A stretch of 64,000 nt of DNA from Lachnospiraceae bacterium UBA4631 (GTDB lineage Bacteria; Bacillota; Clostridia; Lachnospirales; Lachnospiraceae), in contig DHMX01000032.1 of assembly GCA_002406015.1 (NCBI GenBank), forward strand, positions 24,880-88,879. Reading direction: 5' to 3'. The notes below the pieces were generated by a model. It ran no database searches and had not been told where the DNA came from. It saw only the letters and a list, made by a program, of their open reading frames with translations. The position numbers and the translations under genes are program-made. Each line of letters begins with the position of its first letter. Within the stretch, counting starts at the first letter, position 1. Of this stretch, positions 16,684 to 25,024 are shown piece after piece.

Positions 16684-17462
16684 TGGTTCATCTCCTGTTC
16701 CGTTACCTGTTGATAGATTTCAAAAAAGGCATCTTCCAAATCCTTTGCCTGCGTCTGGGCAAGTGCCTCCTCCAAGGTTCCCTGAAATACACAATTTCCC
16801 TGAATAATCATTGCCATGCGGTCACACAGCTTTTGTGCCTCCGGCATAATATGCGTAGATACGATTACCAACTTGCCCTGTTCCTTTAATAATCTCAAAT
16901 AATCTGTAACCGCCCTTGCTGTAATAATATCCAGACCATTTGTCGGCTCATCAAAGATTATGACATCCGGATTATGTACCAGACTTACGGCAATGGATGC
17001 CTTCTGCTTCATACCGGTTGACAGCTCTTCAATTTTTTTATCTTCGAATTTTGTGATGCCAAAGTATTCAAATAACTCATTTCTTCGTGTTTCAATATCC
17101 TTCTCTGTCATCCCATGCAGTCTGCCAAAAAACTGAAACAAATATTTCGGACTGAAATGTGCATCTAATTTCACCTCATTGGTAAGAAATGCCATGCTCT
17201 TTCGAACCTCTGTCCCCTGCGAAACCGTATCATAACCATTTACGGTAATGGTTCCTTCTGTCGGGTTCAATAAGGTCGCTACACATCGCAGAAGGGTTGT
17301 CTTTCCTGCTCCGTTTGGTCCTAATACACCGAAGATTTCTCCTTCCTTTGCAGTCATGGATACATTACTGACTGCAACCTTTCTGGAGGACTTCACCTTC
17401 TGCTCCTCCATTTGCCTGCGGTTCAGCTTATATATTTTTGTTACATTTTGTATTTCAATCAT
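16680..17462 (-). CDS. ABC transporter ATPase, NatA-like
   Basis: 260 residues; Walker A GPNGAGKTT (about 49-57), signature LSTGMKQKASIA, Walker B VIIFDEPTNGLD and H-loop STHIM are all present. Partner of the NatB-like permease whose start overlaps its stop. AAGGAG lies upstream of the ATG. Confidence 0.93.
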   Translation of the reverse strand: MIEIQNVTKIYKLNRRQMEEQKVKSSRKVAVSNVSMTAKEGEIFGVLGPNGAGKTTLLRCVATLLNPTEGTITVNGYDTVSQGTEVRKSMAFLTNEVKLDAHFSPKYLFQFFGRLHGMTEKDIETRRNELFEYFGITKFEDKKIEELSTGMKQKASIAVSLVHNPDVIIFDEPTNGLDIITARAVTDYLRLLKEQGKLVIVSTHIMPEAQKLCDRMAMIIQGNCVFQGTLEEALAQTQAKDLEDAFFEIYQQVTEQEMNQ

Positions 17463-17497
17463 TGGATTCTCCTTGTCTTATTCGGTTTTTTATAATA

Positions 17498-17537
17498 TAA
17501 GAGCCATTGCAGGCATTACACCTCACAATGGCTCTTA
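17498..17537 (-). terminator. Hairpin overlapping the divIC stop codon
   Basis: Perfect 12-base arms TAAGAGCCATTG/CAATGGCTCTTA, the upstream arm including the divIC stop. The following bases (TATTATAAAAAA) are not a real U-run, so termination is likely partial; it may mainly stabilise the message. Confidence 0.5.
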
Positions 17538-17840
17538 TGGCTGTTCGTTTGGTTTAATCGTGGTATCTCCCGGTTTAATCAGATTCAGCAGCTCTCTTGC
17601 TGTCTCTTCCACAAATGCATCGGTCTGCTGATACGCCTCTTGCTTCTGAAGCTGACTGGTACGGTTTTCTTCCTCCTGCTTTGCCTCTTCTAAGTGTTCA
17701 ATCGTCTCCGCATTGGTCTGATATTGTTCCTTCAAGGAATTATAACGGACAAATAGTGCGGCACACAACACAAATAAGACAACGCAGATTACCATGATGC
17801 CCTTGCGATTTTCACTTTTCGTGGTATTTCGTCTACTCAT
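17535..17840 (-). CDS. divIC: Septum formation initiator DivIC/FtsB family
   Basis: About 101 residues: a short basic cytoplasmic part, one membrane span (GIMVICVVLFVLCAALFV), and an outside coiled coil (about residues 45-80). This is the layout of DivIC, which joins FtsL and DivIB in the division complex. The start at MSRRNTTK has AAGGAAGG upstream and overlaps the yabQ stop by eight bases. The position after yabP-yabQ is the standard Clostridia order. Confidence 0.88.
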   Translation of the reverse strand: MSRRNTTKSENRKGIMVICVVLFVLCAALFVRYNSLKEQYQTNAETIEHLEEAKQEEENRTSQLQKQEAYQQTDAFVEETARELLNLIKPGDTTIKPNEQP

Positions 17841-18222
17841 CCTTACCTTCCTTTGCATGATTGTTACCTTTTATTTTACTTCGTTTTGTGACTTTTTTCA
17901 ACAACGATTTGATTTTTTTGCCAATAAAGATTACAAATCCACAAATAAACGGACTAATTCCCCAATTGTACAGCAAAACTCCACACAACATCCCCAGTAG
18001 AACGAATATCCGGACCTGTCCCTGATTATAGCTATACAATACCGCGACAATCAGGCATCCGGTTCCAAACCAGAAGATAATGTCCTCTACTGCGACCATC
18101 CATGTACTGTGTCGTTTGATACCTCGTACAATCCGAAAAAAATCATAATAAAATACTACAAGCATTCCCCAAAAGGCACTCATGAAGAATGTTTGCAGCT
18201 CTTGTATCATCCCCGGCGGCAT
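17833..18222 (-). CDS. yabQ: Spore cortex biosynthesis protein YabQ
   Basis: 129-residue membrane protein with four predicted spans and a basic C-terminal tail (KKIKSLLKKVTKRSK). The FWGMLVVFYYDFFRIVRG segment near the N-terminus is typical of YabQ, needed for spore cortex formation in the mother cell. It begins three bases after the yabP stop. Two in-frame ATG codons (residues 1 and 5) are possible starts and neither has a good ribosome site, which suggests coupling to yabP. Confidence 0.88.
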   Translation of the reverse strand: MPPGMIQELQTFFMSAFWGMLVVFYYDFFRIVRGIKRHSTWMVAVEDIIFWFGTGCLIVAVLYSYNQGQVRIFVLLGMLCGVLLYNWGISPFICGFVIFIGKKIKSLLKKVTKRSKIKGNNHAKEGKDE

Positions 18223-18225
18223 ATC

Positions 18226-18507
18226 CTAACGGAACAGTTTCCCAAATACACCACGCTCTGTGGCTCCATCCTTGACTCCGGAATACTGAAAGCTATCAAT
18301 TGTGCCGTCTACTTCAACCTCGCCCTTTTCCAGCGTCAGCTTCGTGACGTGTAAATCTGTGCCTTTAATTGACAGATTTCCCATATCTGTTTCCAGCAAT
18401 ATTTCCGACTCATTAAATGCCTTTACATCTCTTACACCTGTAATTGCCCCTACTCCACGATTCAGCAGGTTCACCTTATGCGGTCTGGTTCCTACCCGTT
18501 CTTCCAT
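18226..18507 (-). CDS. yabP: Sporulation protein YabP
   Basis: About 93 residues; soluble beta-rich protein with the YabP/YqfC-type motifs HKVNLLNRG and GVRDVKAFNESEILLETDMG. Acts in the mother cell during spore coat/cortex assembly together with YabQ. The start at MEERVGTR follows a GGGGG ribosome site; the longer frame starting 18 codons upstream is unlikely. Confidence 0.9.
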   Translation of the reverse strand: MEERVGTRPHKVNLLNRGVGAITGVRDVKAFNESEILLETDMGNLSIKGTDLHVTKLTLEKGEVEVDGTIDSFQYSGVKDGATERGVFGKLFR

Positions 18508-18564
18508 ATCTGCATTCCCCCTTCTTCTGCAATATATGAATACGCAGGGTGGTTTATGCACAAT

Positions 18565-18804
18565 TTATAAATACCGGAACATTTCCTTTGCTTCTTCTTT
18601 CTTAACCGTATCCGCTACCTGTGTTACTTCGACGGTGACCGCTTTGTTTCCAAACTGAATCTGAATCTTATCGCCCACCTTTACATCGTAGGAAGCCTTT
18701 ACTACCTTATCATTTACCATGACCCTGCCTGCATCACAGGCATCATTTGCCACAGTTCTTCGTTTAATTAATCTTGATACCTTCAAGTATTTATCTAATC
18801 TCAT
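18565..18804 (-). CDS. rqcP: S4-domain RNA-binding protein RqcP
   Basis: 79 residues making up a single S4 RNA-binding domain (MRLDKYLKVSRLIKRR, GRVMVNDKVVK, VGDKIQIQFG). RqcP (YabO in Bacillus) works with RqcH in ribosome quality control, adding alanine tails to stalled peptides. Its place between hup and yabP is the conserved arrangement. Confidence 0.9.
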   Translation of the reverse strand: MRLDKYLKVSRLIKRRTVANDACDAGRVMVNDKVVKASYDVKVGDKIQIQFGNKAVTVEVTQVADTVKKEEAKEMFRYL

Positions 18805-18840
18805 CCCTTTATTTCCCTTTATTTATATTTTTATAAACGA

Positions 18841-18866
18841 AAAAGACCACATAAACGTGGTCTTTT
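18841..18866 (-). terminator. Intrinsic terminator of hup
   Basis: Perfect ten-base arms AAAAGACCAC/GTGGTCTTTT with a six-base loop, followed on the minus strand by TTCGTTT. About 30 bases past the hup stop, so rqcP onward would need read-through or its own promoter. Confidence 0.85.
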
Positions 18867-18894
18867 CTCGTACATTGCATTTGACGCTCAATGC

Positions 18895-19170
18895 TTAGGC
18901 ATTTACCATATCCTTCAATGCCTTACCAGCCTTGAACTTAGGAGCCTTAGTAGCTGCGATTGTCATAGTCTCGCCAGTTCTAGGATTTCTTCCCTCACGA
19001 GCTGGTCTCTCTGCTACTTCAAATGTACCGAAGCCAACCAACTGAATCTTTTCACCCTTCTTTAATTCCTCAGATACAACATCTGTGAAAGCCTTTACTG
19101 CCTTCTCTGCATCCTTCTTAGATAATTCTGTCTTTTCAGCAATTGCTGCGATTAATTCGGTCTTGTTCAT
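18895..19170 (-). CDS. hup: DNA-binding protein HU
   Basis: 91 residues, the full HU length. MNKTELIAAIAEKTELSK and the DNA-binding arm GRNPRTGETMTIAA are intact. Histone-like dimer that bends and compacts DNA. AGAGGAGG precedes the ATG; the extended frame upstream is not used. A roughly 120-base 5' leader with small hairpins separates it from its promoter. Confidence 0.97.
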   Translation of the reverse strand: MNKTELIAAIAEKTELSKKDAEKAVKAFTDVVSEELKKGEKIQLVGFGTFEVAERPAREGRNPRTGETMTIAATKAPKFKAGKALKDMVNA

Positions 19171-19285
19171 CGAAAAACATCCTCCTCTACAATTAGAAAT
19201 ATTCTTGCCTTGCACCTTATTACTTCTCCTATAATGAAGTGCCAGCACTCGTTTCCCTCATCGACTAGGGCAACGCCTACATACA

Positions 19286-19314
19286 TTTATACAATCTTCC
19301 TCGGCTTTTGTCAA
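19286..19314 (-). promoter_or_regulatory. Promoter of hup
   Basis: Minus strand -35 TTGACA (19309-19314), 17-base spacer, -10 TATAAA (19286-19291). The leader that follows contains CCCT/AGGG and AGTGC/GCACT stems. Confidence 0.75.
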
Positions 19315-19359
19315 GGAAAATGCATAATTTCCCAGCTTTTTTCTTTAATTTTCCACGCA

Positions 19360-19908
19360 TTATCCTTCCATTTGTCTTCCTAAGAAATTTGCAGCTATAA
19401 TTGCTGCCTTTCGCTCGGACTCTCCGAGAGGTTCTGTTTCGGTTCTGCTTAGAATAATAACTGCTCCGATTGCATCGCCTTCACATAGAATGGTCTGGAC
19501 AATCTCACCATAATATTCTTCATCACTGTTTGAAAGAATCTTAATATATTTCTTCTCGCCTTTTCTTGCCAGAATGGATTCCCGGTCATTAATTGCTTCT
19601 TCCAGTTCTTTATGAAGCACCTTACCCATAAATTCCTTCTTAGGTGCTCCGGCTACTGCAATTATCTGGTCCCGGTCTGATACACAAACTGCATGTCCGA
19701 TAATTTGTGCGGTGGCATCCACATATTGCTGTGCAAATGCTCCCAATTCGCCTATCGGAGAATATTTCTTCAAAATGATTTCTCCGTCCTTATCTGTGAA
19801 GATTTCTAAAGGGTCACCTTCCCGAATCCGTAAGGTTCTGCGAATTTCCTTAGGCACTACCACCCTTCCCAAATCGTCTATTCGTCTAACAATTCCTGTA
19901 GCTTTCAT
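19360..19908 (-). CDS. spoVT: Stage V sporulation protein T, AbrB-family regulator
   Basis: 182 residues. The N-terminal 50 residues are a swapped-hairpin AbrB DNA-binding domain (MKATGIVRRIDDLGRVVVPK) and the rest is a GAF-like domain. SpoVT tunes sigma-G-dependent genes in the forespore. AAGGAGGAG lies five bases before the ATG, so the 28-codon longer frame is rejected. It is commonly found near the hup-yabP cluster in Firmicutes. Confidence 0.95.
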   Translation of the reverse strand: MKATGIVRRIDDLGRVVVPKEIRRTLRIREGDPLEIFTDKDGEIILKKYSPIGELGAFAQQYVDATAQIIGHAVCVSDRDQIIAVAGAPKKEFMGKVLHKELEEAINDRESILARKGEKKYIKILSNSDEEYYGEIVQTILCEGDAIGAVIILSRTETEPLGESERKAAIIAANFLGRQMEG

Positions 19909-20127
19909 AAACTCCTCCTTGTTTTTCGAGGTCAAATCTGCCTTCTCTGAACATGAGAAACTTGCCTCCTTGTTTTCCGGATTACTTTCCATATTTGCTT
20001 TGTATGGGTAGTATGTGGAAATGCTGGGGAATTTATGCGTAAGACTTTAACATATATCGGTTTCCAAGATATTCCAATTTTTATGTATCCATCTGCTGTT
20101 TAAGCGTTTTGATTTATGATTCTATTT

Positions 20128-20478
20128 CTATCTATAATACCGGATTTCACAAGTTCCATCCTCATTAAACATTTCTATCTCATATTGCAAATTACCGGCT
20201 TCATATATATTCTCATATATGTTATCTAACTCACAGGTCTTTCCCTTCGCAATTACCCATCCGGTATCCGGTAAGATGACCTCACAATTACACTCTTCTA
20301 TCTCTCCCTGCTTTAACCCTATCACATACTCTATTGAAGTCTCTGTCCAGTTGTATCCAAGTCCTCTCAAGTTCTCTCTTCCGTATACTTCGGACAGTTC
20401 ATCCCAAAACCTGCCGATTGTTTCATACTGCTGACTGTTTACCGTTGAAAATACTCTGCTTATACCCTTAAAGTTCAT
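20128..20478 (-). CDS. GyrI-like/AraC effector-binding-domain protein
   Basis: 116 residues, a single small-molecule-binding domain like the C-terminal part of AraC-type or BmrR regulators, without a DNA-binding domain. The pattern MNFKGISRVFSTVNSQQY, a central WTETSIEYVIGL and the closing EIEMFNEDGTCEIRYY match the 'integron-associated effector binding' type. Start chosen behind AAGGAG. Ligand and role unknown; it is a single gene. Confidence 0.6.
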   Translation of the reverse strand: MNFKGISRVFSTVNSQQYETIGRFWDELSEVYGRENLRGLGYNWTETSIEYVIGLKQGEIEECNCEVILPDTGWVIAKGKTCELDNIYENIYEAGNLQYEIEMFNEDGTCEIRYYR

Positions 20479-20578
20479 ATGATTCTCCTTTATCTTCGTT
20501 CTATGCAAGTTTATAAAACAAGTTGCATTTCATTATATCACAGATTTAGGAGGATGTATTGTGAGCATATTATTTCAC

Positions 20579-20615
20579 TTGACATTCCGCAAAATATAGT
20601 TTATGTTATATAACA
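20579..20615 (+). promoter_or_regulatory. Promoter and likely operator of the TetR-CPBP operon
   Basis: -35 TTGACA (20579-20584), 17-base spacer, -10 TATGTT (20602-20607). A perfect 12-base palindrome TGTTATATAACA (20604-20615) overlaps the -10, a likely autoregulatory TetR site. Confidence 0.6.
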
Positions 20616-20647
20616 ATAGTTACAAAACATAAGGAGGGAGGAGTTTT

Positions 20648-21223
20648 ATGCCACCGAAGGCTAAAATCACAAGGGAAATGATTTTGACAGAAGCATTTCA
20701 GATTGCCCGGACCGAGGGTGCGGATAAGATAACTGCCCGCAGCATTTCCAAGCGGCTGCAATGCTCTACACAACCGGTTCTATACTATTTTTCAACAGTA
20801 GAGGATATAAAAGTTGCCGTTTATAAACAGGCAGATGAATATCATACCGCATTTCTTATGAATACAGAGCATGATTACGGAAATCCCATGCTTAGTATCG
20901 GCATGAATTATATTCGCTTTGCCGTAGAGGAACCGCATCTGTTTCACCTGTTATTTCAATCTGACGGACTACGTGGAAGCAGCTTCGCTGATTTAAATTC
21001 AGCAGAAGAATTAACACCGATTCTACAGATTTTACAGCAGGCGGCTTCCGTTACAGAAGAAGGTGCAAAAGAAATATTTACTACCTTGTTCGTATTTGTC
21101 CATGGATATGCCAGTCTGTTTGCCAATAACACAATGGAATATGATGAAAAGAATCTGATAACATCACTTGCTCATGTATTTTCAGGAGCAGTCTACGCTG
21201 CAAAGGAGGGTCAGCATGAATAA
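20648..21223 (+). CDS. TetR/AcrR family transcriptional regulator
   Basis: 191 residues. The N-terminal 55 residues form a TetR helix-turn-helix (ITARSISKRLQCSTQPVLYYF); the remainder is a helical ligand/dimer domain resembling TetR_C types. Ribosome site AAGGAGGGAGGAG. It overlaps the downstream CPBP-protease gene by eight bases, so it probably controls that gene and itself. The inducer is unknown. Confidence 0.88.
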   Translation: MPPKAKITREMILTEAFQIARTEGADKITARSISKRLQCSTQPVLYYFSTVEDIKVAVYKQADEYHTAFLMNTEHDYGNPMLSIGMNYIRFAVEEPHLFHLLFQSDGLRGSSFADLNSAEELTPILQILQQAASVTEEGAKEIFTTLFVFVHGYASLFANNTMEYDEKNLITSLAHVFSGAVYAAKEGQHE

Positions 21224-21941
21224 ATTATATAATAAAAATAAATTAGGGTTTTCGCTTTTATGGATAGGCATTTATGTCATACTGTTAAGTGTTGGTGACA
21301 ATATTTCTGAAAAAATTGGAATTGAAAAGCTGATAACCGTACCTATCTGCATGGTTCTGGTGCTTATTCTTTGCATCTGGATTCATAAGCAGGATTTACG
21401 GGAGCTATACGGACTCTGTAAATTCCAAGGCAGTATAAAGAACTATTTGTTTTTTATCCCTCTTATACTATTGGCATCTACCAATCTCTGGGGCGGTTTT
21501 CGTCTGAATCTGTCCGTTACGGAAACGGTTTTATATATTGTAAGTATGCTTTGCGTAGGATTTTTAGAGGAGCTGATTTTCAGGGGCTTTTTATTTCAGG
21601 CACTATGTCAGGAGAATCTAACGCGTGCCATCATTATTTCCAGCGTTACCTTTGGAATCGGTCATATTGTAAACCTGTTTAACGGAAGCAATATTCCGGA
21701 AACCTTACTGCAGATATGCTATGCAACTGCAATCGGTTTTCTCTTTACTATTATTTTTTACAAGAGCAAAAGCCTCTTGCCTTGCATTCTGACGCATGGT
21801 GTCATTAACAGCCTGAGTGTATTTGCAAATGCTGATGCGATGACTATGCCTATGGATATAGCAATCAGCGTATTTATATGTATCGTTTCTGTCGGATATG
21901 CCCTGTATATTCTAAAGAAAATAAAGAAAGCAGAGGAATAG
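21216..21941 (+). CDS. CPBP-family intramembrane metalloprotease
   Basis: About 241 residues with seven or eight membrane spans. The CPBP (CAAX protease/bacteriocin-processing) motifs are present: EELIFRGF, FGIGHIVN and LTHGVIN. Family members serve in prenyl-protein processing or bacteriocin self-immunity. AAAGGAGGGTCAGC precedes the ATG inside the TetR gene end. Co-transcribed with that regulator; substrate unknown. Confidence 0.88.
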   Translation: MNKLYNKNKLGFSLLWIGIYVILLSVGDNISEKIGIEKLITVPICMVLVLILCIWIHKQDLRELYGLCKFQGSIKNYLFFIPLILLASTNLWGGFRLNLSVTETVLYIVSMLCVGFLEELIFRGFLFQALCQENLTRAIIISSVTFGIGHIVNLFNGSNIPETLLQICYATAIGFLFTIIFYKSKSLLPCILTHGVINSLSVFANADAMTMPMDIAISVFICIVSVGYALYILKKIKKAEE

Positions 21942-21961
21942 CATACCTGTGCTATTCCTCT
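21932..21961. terminator. Hairpin between convergent genes
   Basis: Arms AGAGGAATAGCA/TGCTATTCCTCT with a six-base loop; the left arm includes the CPBP gene stop codon. Weak U-run; may act for both converging transcripts. Confidence 0.55.
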
Positions 21962-22002
21962 ACTCTCTTATACAGTTACATAGTTCTGTTTTTGTTGATT
22001 GT

Positions 22003-23004
22003 TTATCTTTCATCCTGCTGACTACGTTTCACACTCACTACTATCAGCCGAAAAACAGGGTACAATACACCCGCTACCGGCCAGACAATCCAGCTTTTTC
22101 CCCAATCCTCTGTAATAAAGCTATAAGCAAGATAAAGGGCTGTAGCACCGGACCAGTATGCGGTATTAAAAACCGCCGTACTGCGATTCACTTTCTTATT
22201 CTTTTTGGTAAAATCTCCTTCTTCCAGCAACCGGTCCAAAGCTCCCATATTGGTTCCTGCCAGAATGAAAAAGAACACACCCACAGCTACAATACATAAC
22301 GTCATACAAAGCATTGCTACAATACAGATGTCCTGCTTAAACATAGCCATTCCTAAAAACAACGGTATTACAGATGCAATACAGAAAATGGTTCCCATCA
22401 CATTCCATCTTGCGTAAGTACCCTGAAACCGTTCCTTTCGTTCTTTTACCATTCCGGTCACTCCATATTCCGTCTCGAAATCCTCTGTCTGCAAAAATTC
22501 ATATTTCTTTTCTTTCATGCCTGTCATAACAAAGATTGCAACCGCAACTGTGATTATGATTATCAGTACACATAAGCCAATGCCGCCTGCCACATTTTCA
22601 GACAATCCATATGCAGGCACTTCACTTGCCGCTGCCATAAGCAACAGCGTAACCGGTGAAAGAATACACAATAGCGTTGCAAATGATTTTTTCACTGCCG
22701 CTGCTTTCTGAAGGTACAGAAACTCATTTGCCATTTCCATCGTAACCTTTCGACAGGTACTATCTTCTTCTGACTCCGTCACATTTGTATCATATTCTTC
22801 GATTTCAATTTCATCCTTTATAAGATAATCGGTAGTTACACCAAATATCTGACTTAGCTTCAGAATCTTATCCAAATCCGGAACTGCCTGTGCTCCCTCA
22901 TATTTTGAAATCGACTGCCGGCTGACCCCAAGCTTTTCTGCTAATTCCTCCTGCGACCAACCGTTTTTCTTTCTCAGATTCATAATCTTATCTGCTAATA
23001 TCAT
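22003..23004 (-). CDS. XRE-family regulator fused to a membrane domain
   Basis: About 333 residues. Residues 1-65 are a Cro/C1-type helix-turn-helix (GWSQEELAEKLGVSRQSISKYE); residues 100-333 have five or so hydrophobic spans in a pattern of pairs. Such membrane-tethered regulators are common in Lachnospiraceae and sometimes sense envelope stress or control neighbouring transporters. AGGA lies before the second in-frame ATG, used here. Target unknown. Confidence 0.82.
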   Translation of the reverse strand: MILADKIMNLRKKNGWSQEELAEKLGVSRQSISKYEGAQAVPDLDKILKLSQIFGVTTDYLIKDEIEIEEYDTNVTESEEDSTCRKVTMEMANEFLYLQKAAAVKKSFATLLCILSPVTLLLMAAASEVPAYGLSENVAGGIGLCVLIIIITVAVAIFVMTGMKEKKYEFLQTEDFETEYGVTGMVKERKERFQGTYARWNVMGTIFCIASVIPLFLGMAMFKQDICIVAMLCMTLCIVAVGVFFFILAGTNMGALDRLLEEGDFTKKNKKVNRSTAVFNTAYWSGATALYLAYSFITEDWGKSWIVWPVAGVLYPVFRLIVVSVKRSQQDER

Positions 23005-23173
23005 ATAGTCCTCCATTCTGCCATATCCATGACTGCTTTGATGGATTTATCTTACCGGATTCATCGGTTGCACACCAGAAAGTCCCTTCTACAATTTGTC
23101 AACTGGCAGTTGCAATCCTTGATATTAGCGACATTTTCAAGAGCTATTCACGCAAAACACGTAAAAATTATTC

Positions 23174-24193
23174 TCAGACCTCCCGATAGCCATTCGGATT
23201 CATGGTCTGCCATTTCCAAGAATCTGCACACATATCTTCGATGGTCTTTTGTGCTTTCCAGCCTAATTCCTTCTCTGCCTTAGACGCATCACAATAGCAG
23301 GTGGCAATGTCACCCTCCCGTCTTGGCTTTATCTCATATGGCAGGGTTTTCCCGCATGCCTTTTCATATGCATGCAGCACATCCAGAACACTATACCCAT
23401 TTCCGGTTCCCAGATTATAAATATTCACACCGGAGCCAGGCTGAAGCTTCTTTAATGCATGCACATGTCCCTTTGCAAGGTCTACTACATGAATATAATC
23501 ACGCACACCGGTTCCGTCATGCGTCGGATAATCATTTCCAAATACTCCCAAGCACTTTAATTTACCGATTGCTACCTGTGCAATATACGGCACCAGATTA
23601 TTCGGAATTCCCTTCGGGTCTTCCCCAATCAAGCCGCTCTCATGTGCTCCTATCGGATTAAAGTACCGTAATAATACAATATTCCACTCTGCATCTGCCA
23701 CATACAAATCCGTTAATATCTGTTCCAGCATCCCCTTCGTCTGTCCGTACGGATTCGTAATTGCTCCCTTTGGACATTCCTCTGTTATCGGAATAAATGC
23801 AGGGTCACCGTATACCGTTGCAGAAGAACTGAATATGAGATTCTTTACTCCATGCTCCCGCATAACCTCACACAAAATCAAGGTTCCGGTAAGGTTATTG
23901 TGATAATACTCCAATGGCTTATGCACCGATTCCCCTACTGCCTTCAAGCCTGCAAAATGTATGACAGAATCAATGGATTCCTTGGAAAATACCTGCTCCA
24001 AAGCATCCTTGTCCAACAAATCAATTGGATAAAACGATATTGAATGTCCGGTTATTTCTTCTACCCGCTTCACTGCTACTTCACTGGAATTGGACAAATT
24101 ATCTACAATTATTACTTCATATCCTGCCTGTATTAATTCCACGCAGGTATGAGTTCCTATGTATCCGGCTCCACCAGTTACTAATATTGCCAT
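23174..24193 (-). CDS. galE: UDP-glucose 4-epimerase
   Basis: 339 residues; interconverts UDP-glucose and UDP-galactose using bound NAD. The Rossmann motif TGGAGYIGTH begins at residue 6, the catalytic Tyr-Lys pair is in YGQTK near residue 149, and the substrate loop DYPTHDGTGVRDYIHV is intact. GGAGGG precedes the ATG. It follows plsY by 43 bases. No gal operon partners are near, so it may serve polysaccharide synthesis as well as the Leloir pathway. Confidence 0.95.
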   Translation of the reverse strand: MAILVTGGAGYIGTHTCVELIQAGYEVIIVDNLSNSSEVAVKRVEEITGHSISFYPIDLLDKDALEQVFSKESIDSVIHFAGLKAVGESVHKPLEYYHNNLTGTLILCEVMREHGVKNLIFSSSATVYGDPAFIPITEECPKGAITNPYGQTKGMLEQILTDLYVADAEWNIVLLRYFNPIGAHESGLIGEDPKGIPNNLVPYIAQVAIGKLKCLGVFGNDYPTHDGTGVRDYIHVVDLAKGHVHALKKLQPGSGVNIYNLGTGNGYSVLDVLHAYEKACGKTLPYEIKPRREGDIATCYCDASKAEKELGWKAQKTIEDMCADSWKWQTMNPNGYREV

Positions 24194-24236
24194 AATTTTT
24201 CCCTCCGTTTTTCATGTTATAGTTATGCCGTATATC

Positions 24237-24878
24237 CTACATTCCGGTATTATGCTCCTGTGCATCCTCTTCCTTATGCAGGAACTTCTTAATTGCCATC
24301 CGCACAGACGGTTCCATTCCTTCCCGCAATCTCGGAATATTCGCACAGTGCTTTATTATAACACAAATACAGGTGATTTCCAATATAACCAGACTGATAT
24401 AGCTTCCGGTCTTGATAAAATAGAAAAACGGATATAACAATGCGGTGGAAAATGATGCCGCACATCCCCAGTCCGAAATAAGCATTACCACAATGGCAAC
24501 AGCCGCCAGTATCAAAAATATCCGCCAGTCGGTACTTAATATCAGTCCGCCCAGAGTAGCCAGACCTTTACCGCCCCTAAATTGCAGATAAAATGGGAAT
24601 ATATGCCCGATAACAGCGGCGGTTCCTGCTACGATTCCTGCTATGCCAAATTGCGGGAACAACAGCTCCGCTATCTTTACCGCAACAAAGCCCTTCATAA
24701 AATCAATTACCATTACCACGATTCCGCTTGCTTTTCCCATTAAGATAAATGCGTTTGCAGTCCCCAGATTCTTCTGTCCCTGATTCCGAAGGTCCAGTCC
24801 CTTTGCCCTTGAAATAAAATATGAAGGGCTGATACACCCTAATAAATATCCGACAAACATACACAGTGCAAATTCCAT
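24237..24878 (-). CDS. plsY: Glycerol-3-phosphate acyltransferase PlsY
   Basis: 213 residues with five membrane spans. PlsY transfers acyl groups from acyl-phosphate to glycerol-3-phosphate, the first step in phospholipid synthesis. Conserved motifs are visible: GYLLGCISPSYF, GQKNLGTANAF, and FRGGKGLATLGG. The 146 bases between it and the downstream ABC permease gene show no strong feature apart from T-rich tracts. Confidence 0.93.
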   Translation of the reverse strand: MEFALCMFVGYLLGCISPSYFISRAKGLDLRNQGQKNLGTANAFILMGKASGIVVMVIDFMKGFVAVKIAELLFPQFGIAGIVAGTAAVIGHIFPFYLQFRGGKGLATLGGLILSTDWRIFLILAAVAIVVMLISDWGCAASFSTALLYPFFYFIKTGSYISLVILEITCICVIIKHCANIPRLREGMEPSVRMAIKKFLHKEEDAQEHNTGM

Positions 24879-25024
24879 AGCCGTCTCCCCTTTCTTGTAT
24901 GTCTCTTTTTCTTACACATATCTTAAGAACAGTATACTACAAAATCTGCACTGTTGAAACCAAATCTCGATATTTTTTAATTTTTTCTGACTTTTTTATT
25001 TCTAAATTCTTTCGGTTATAATGA

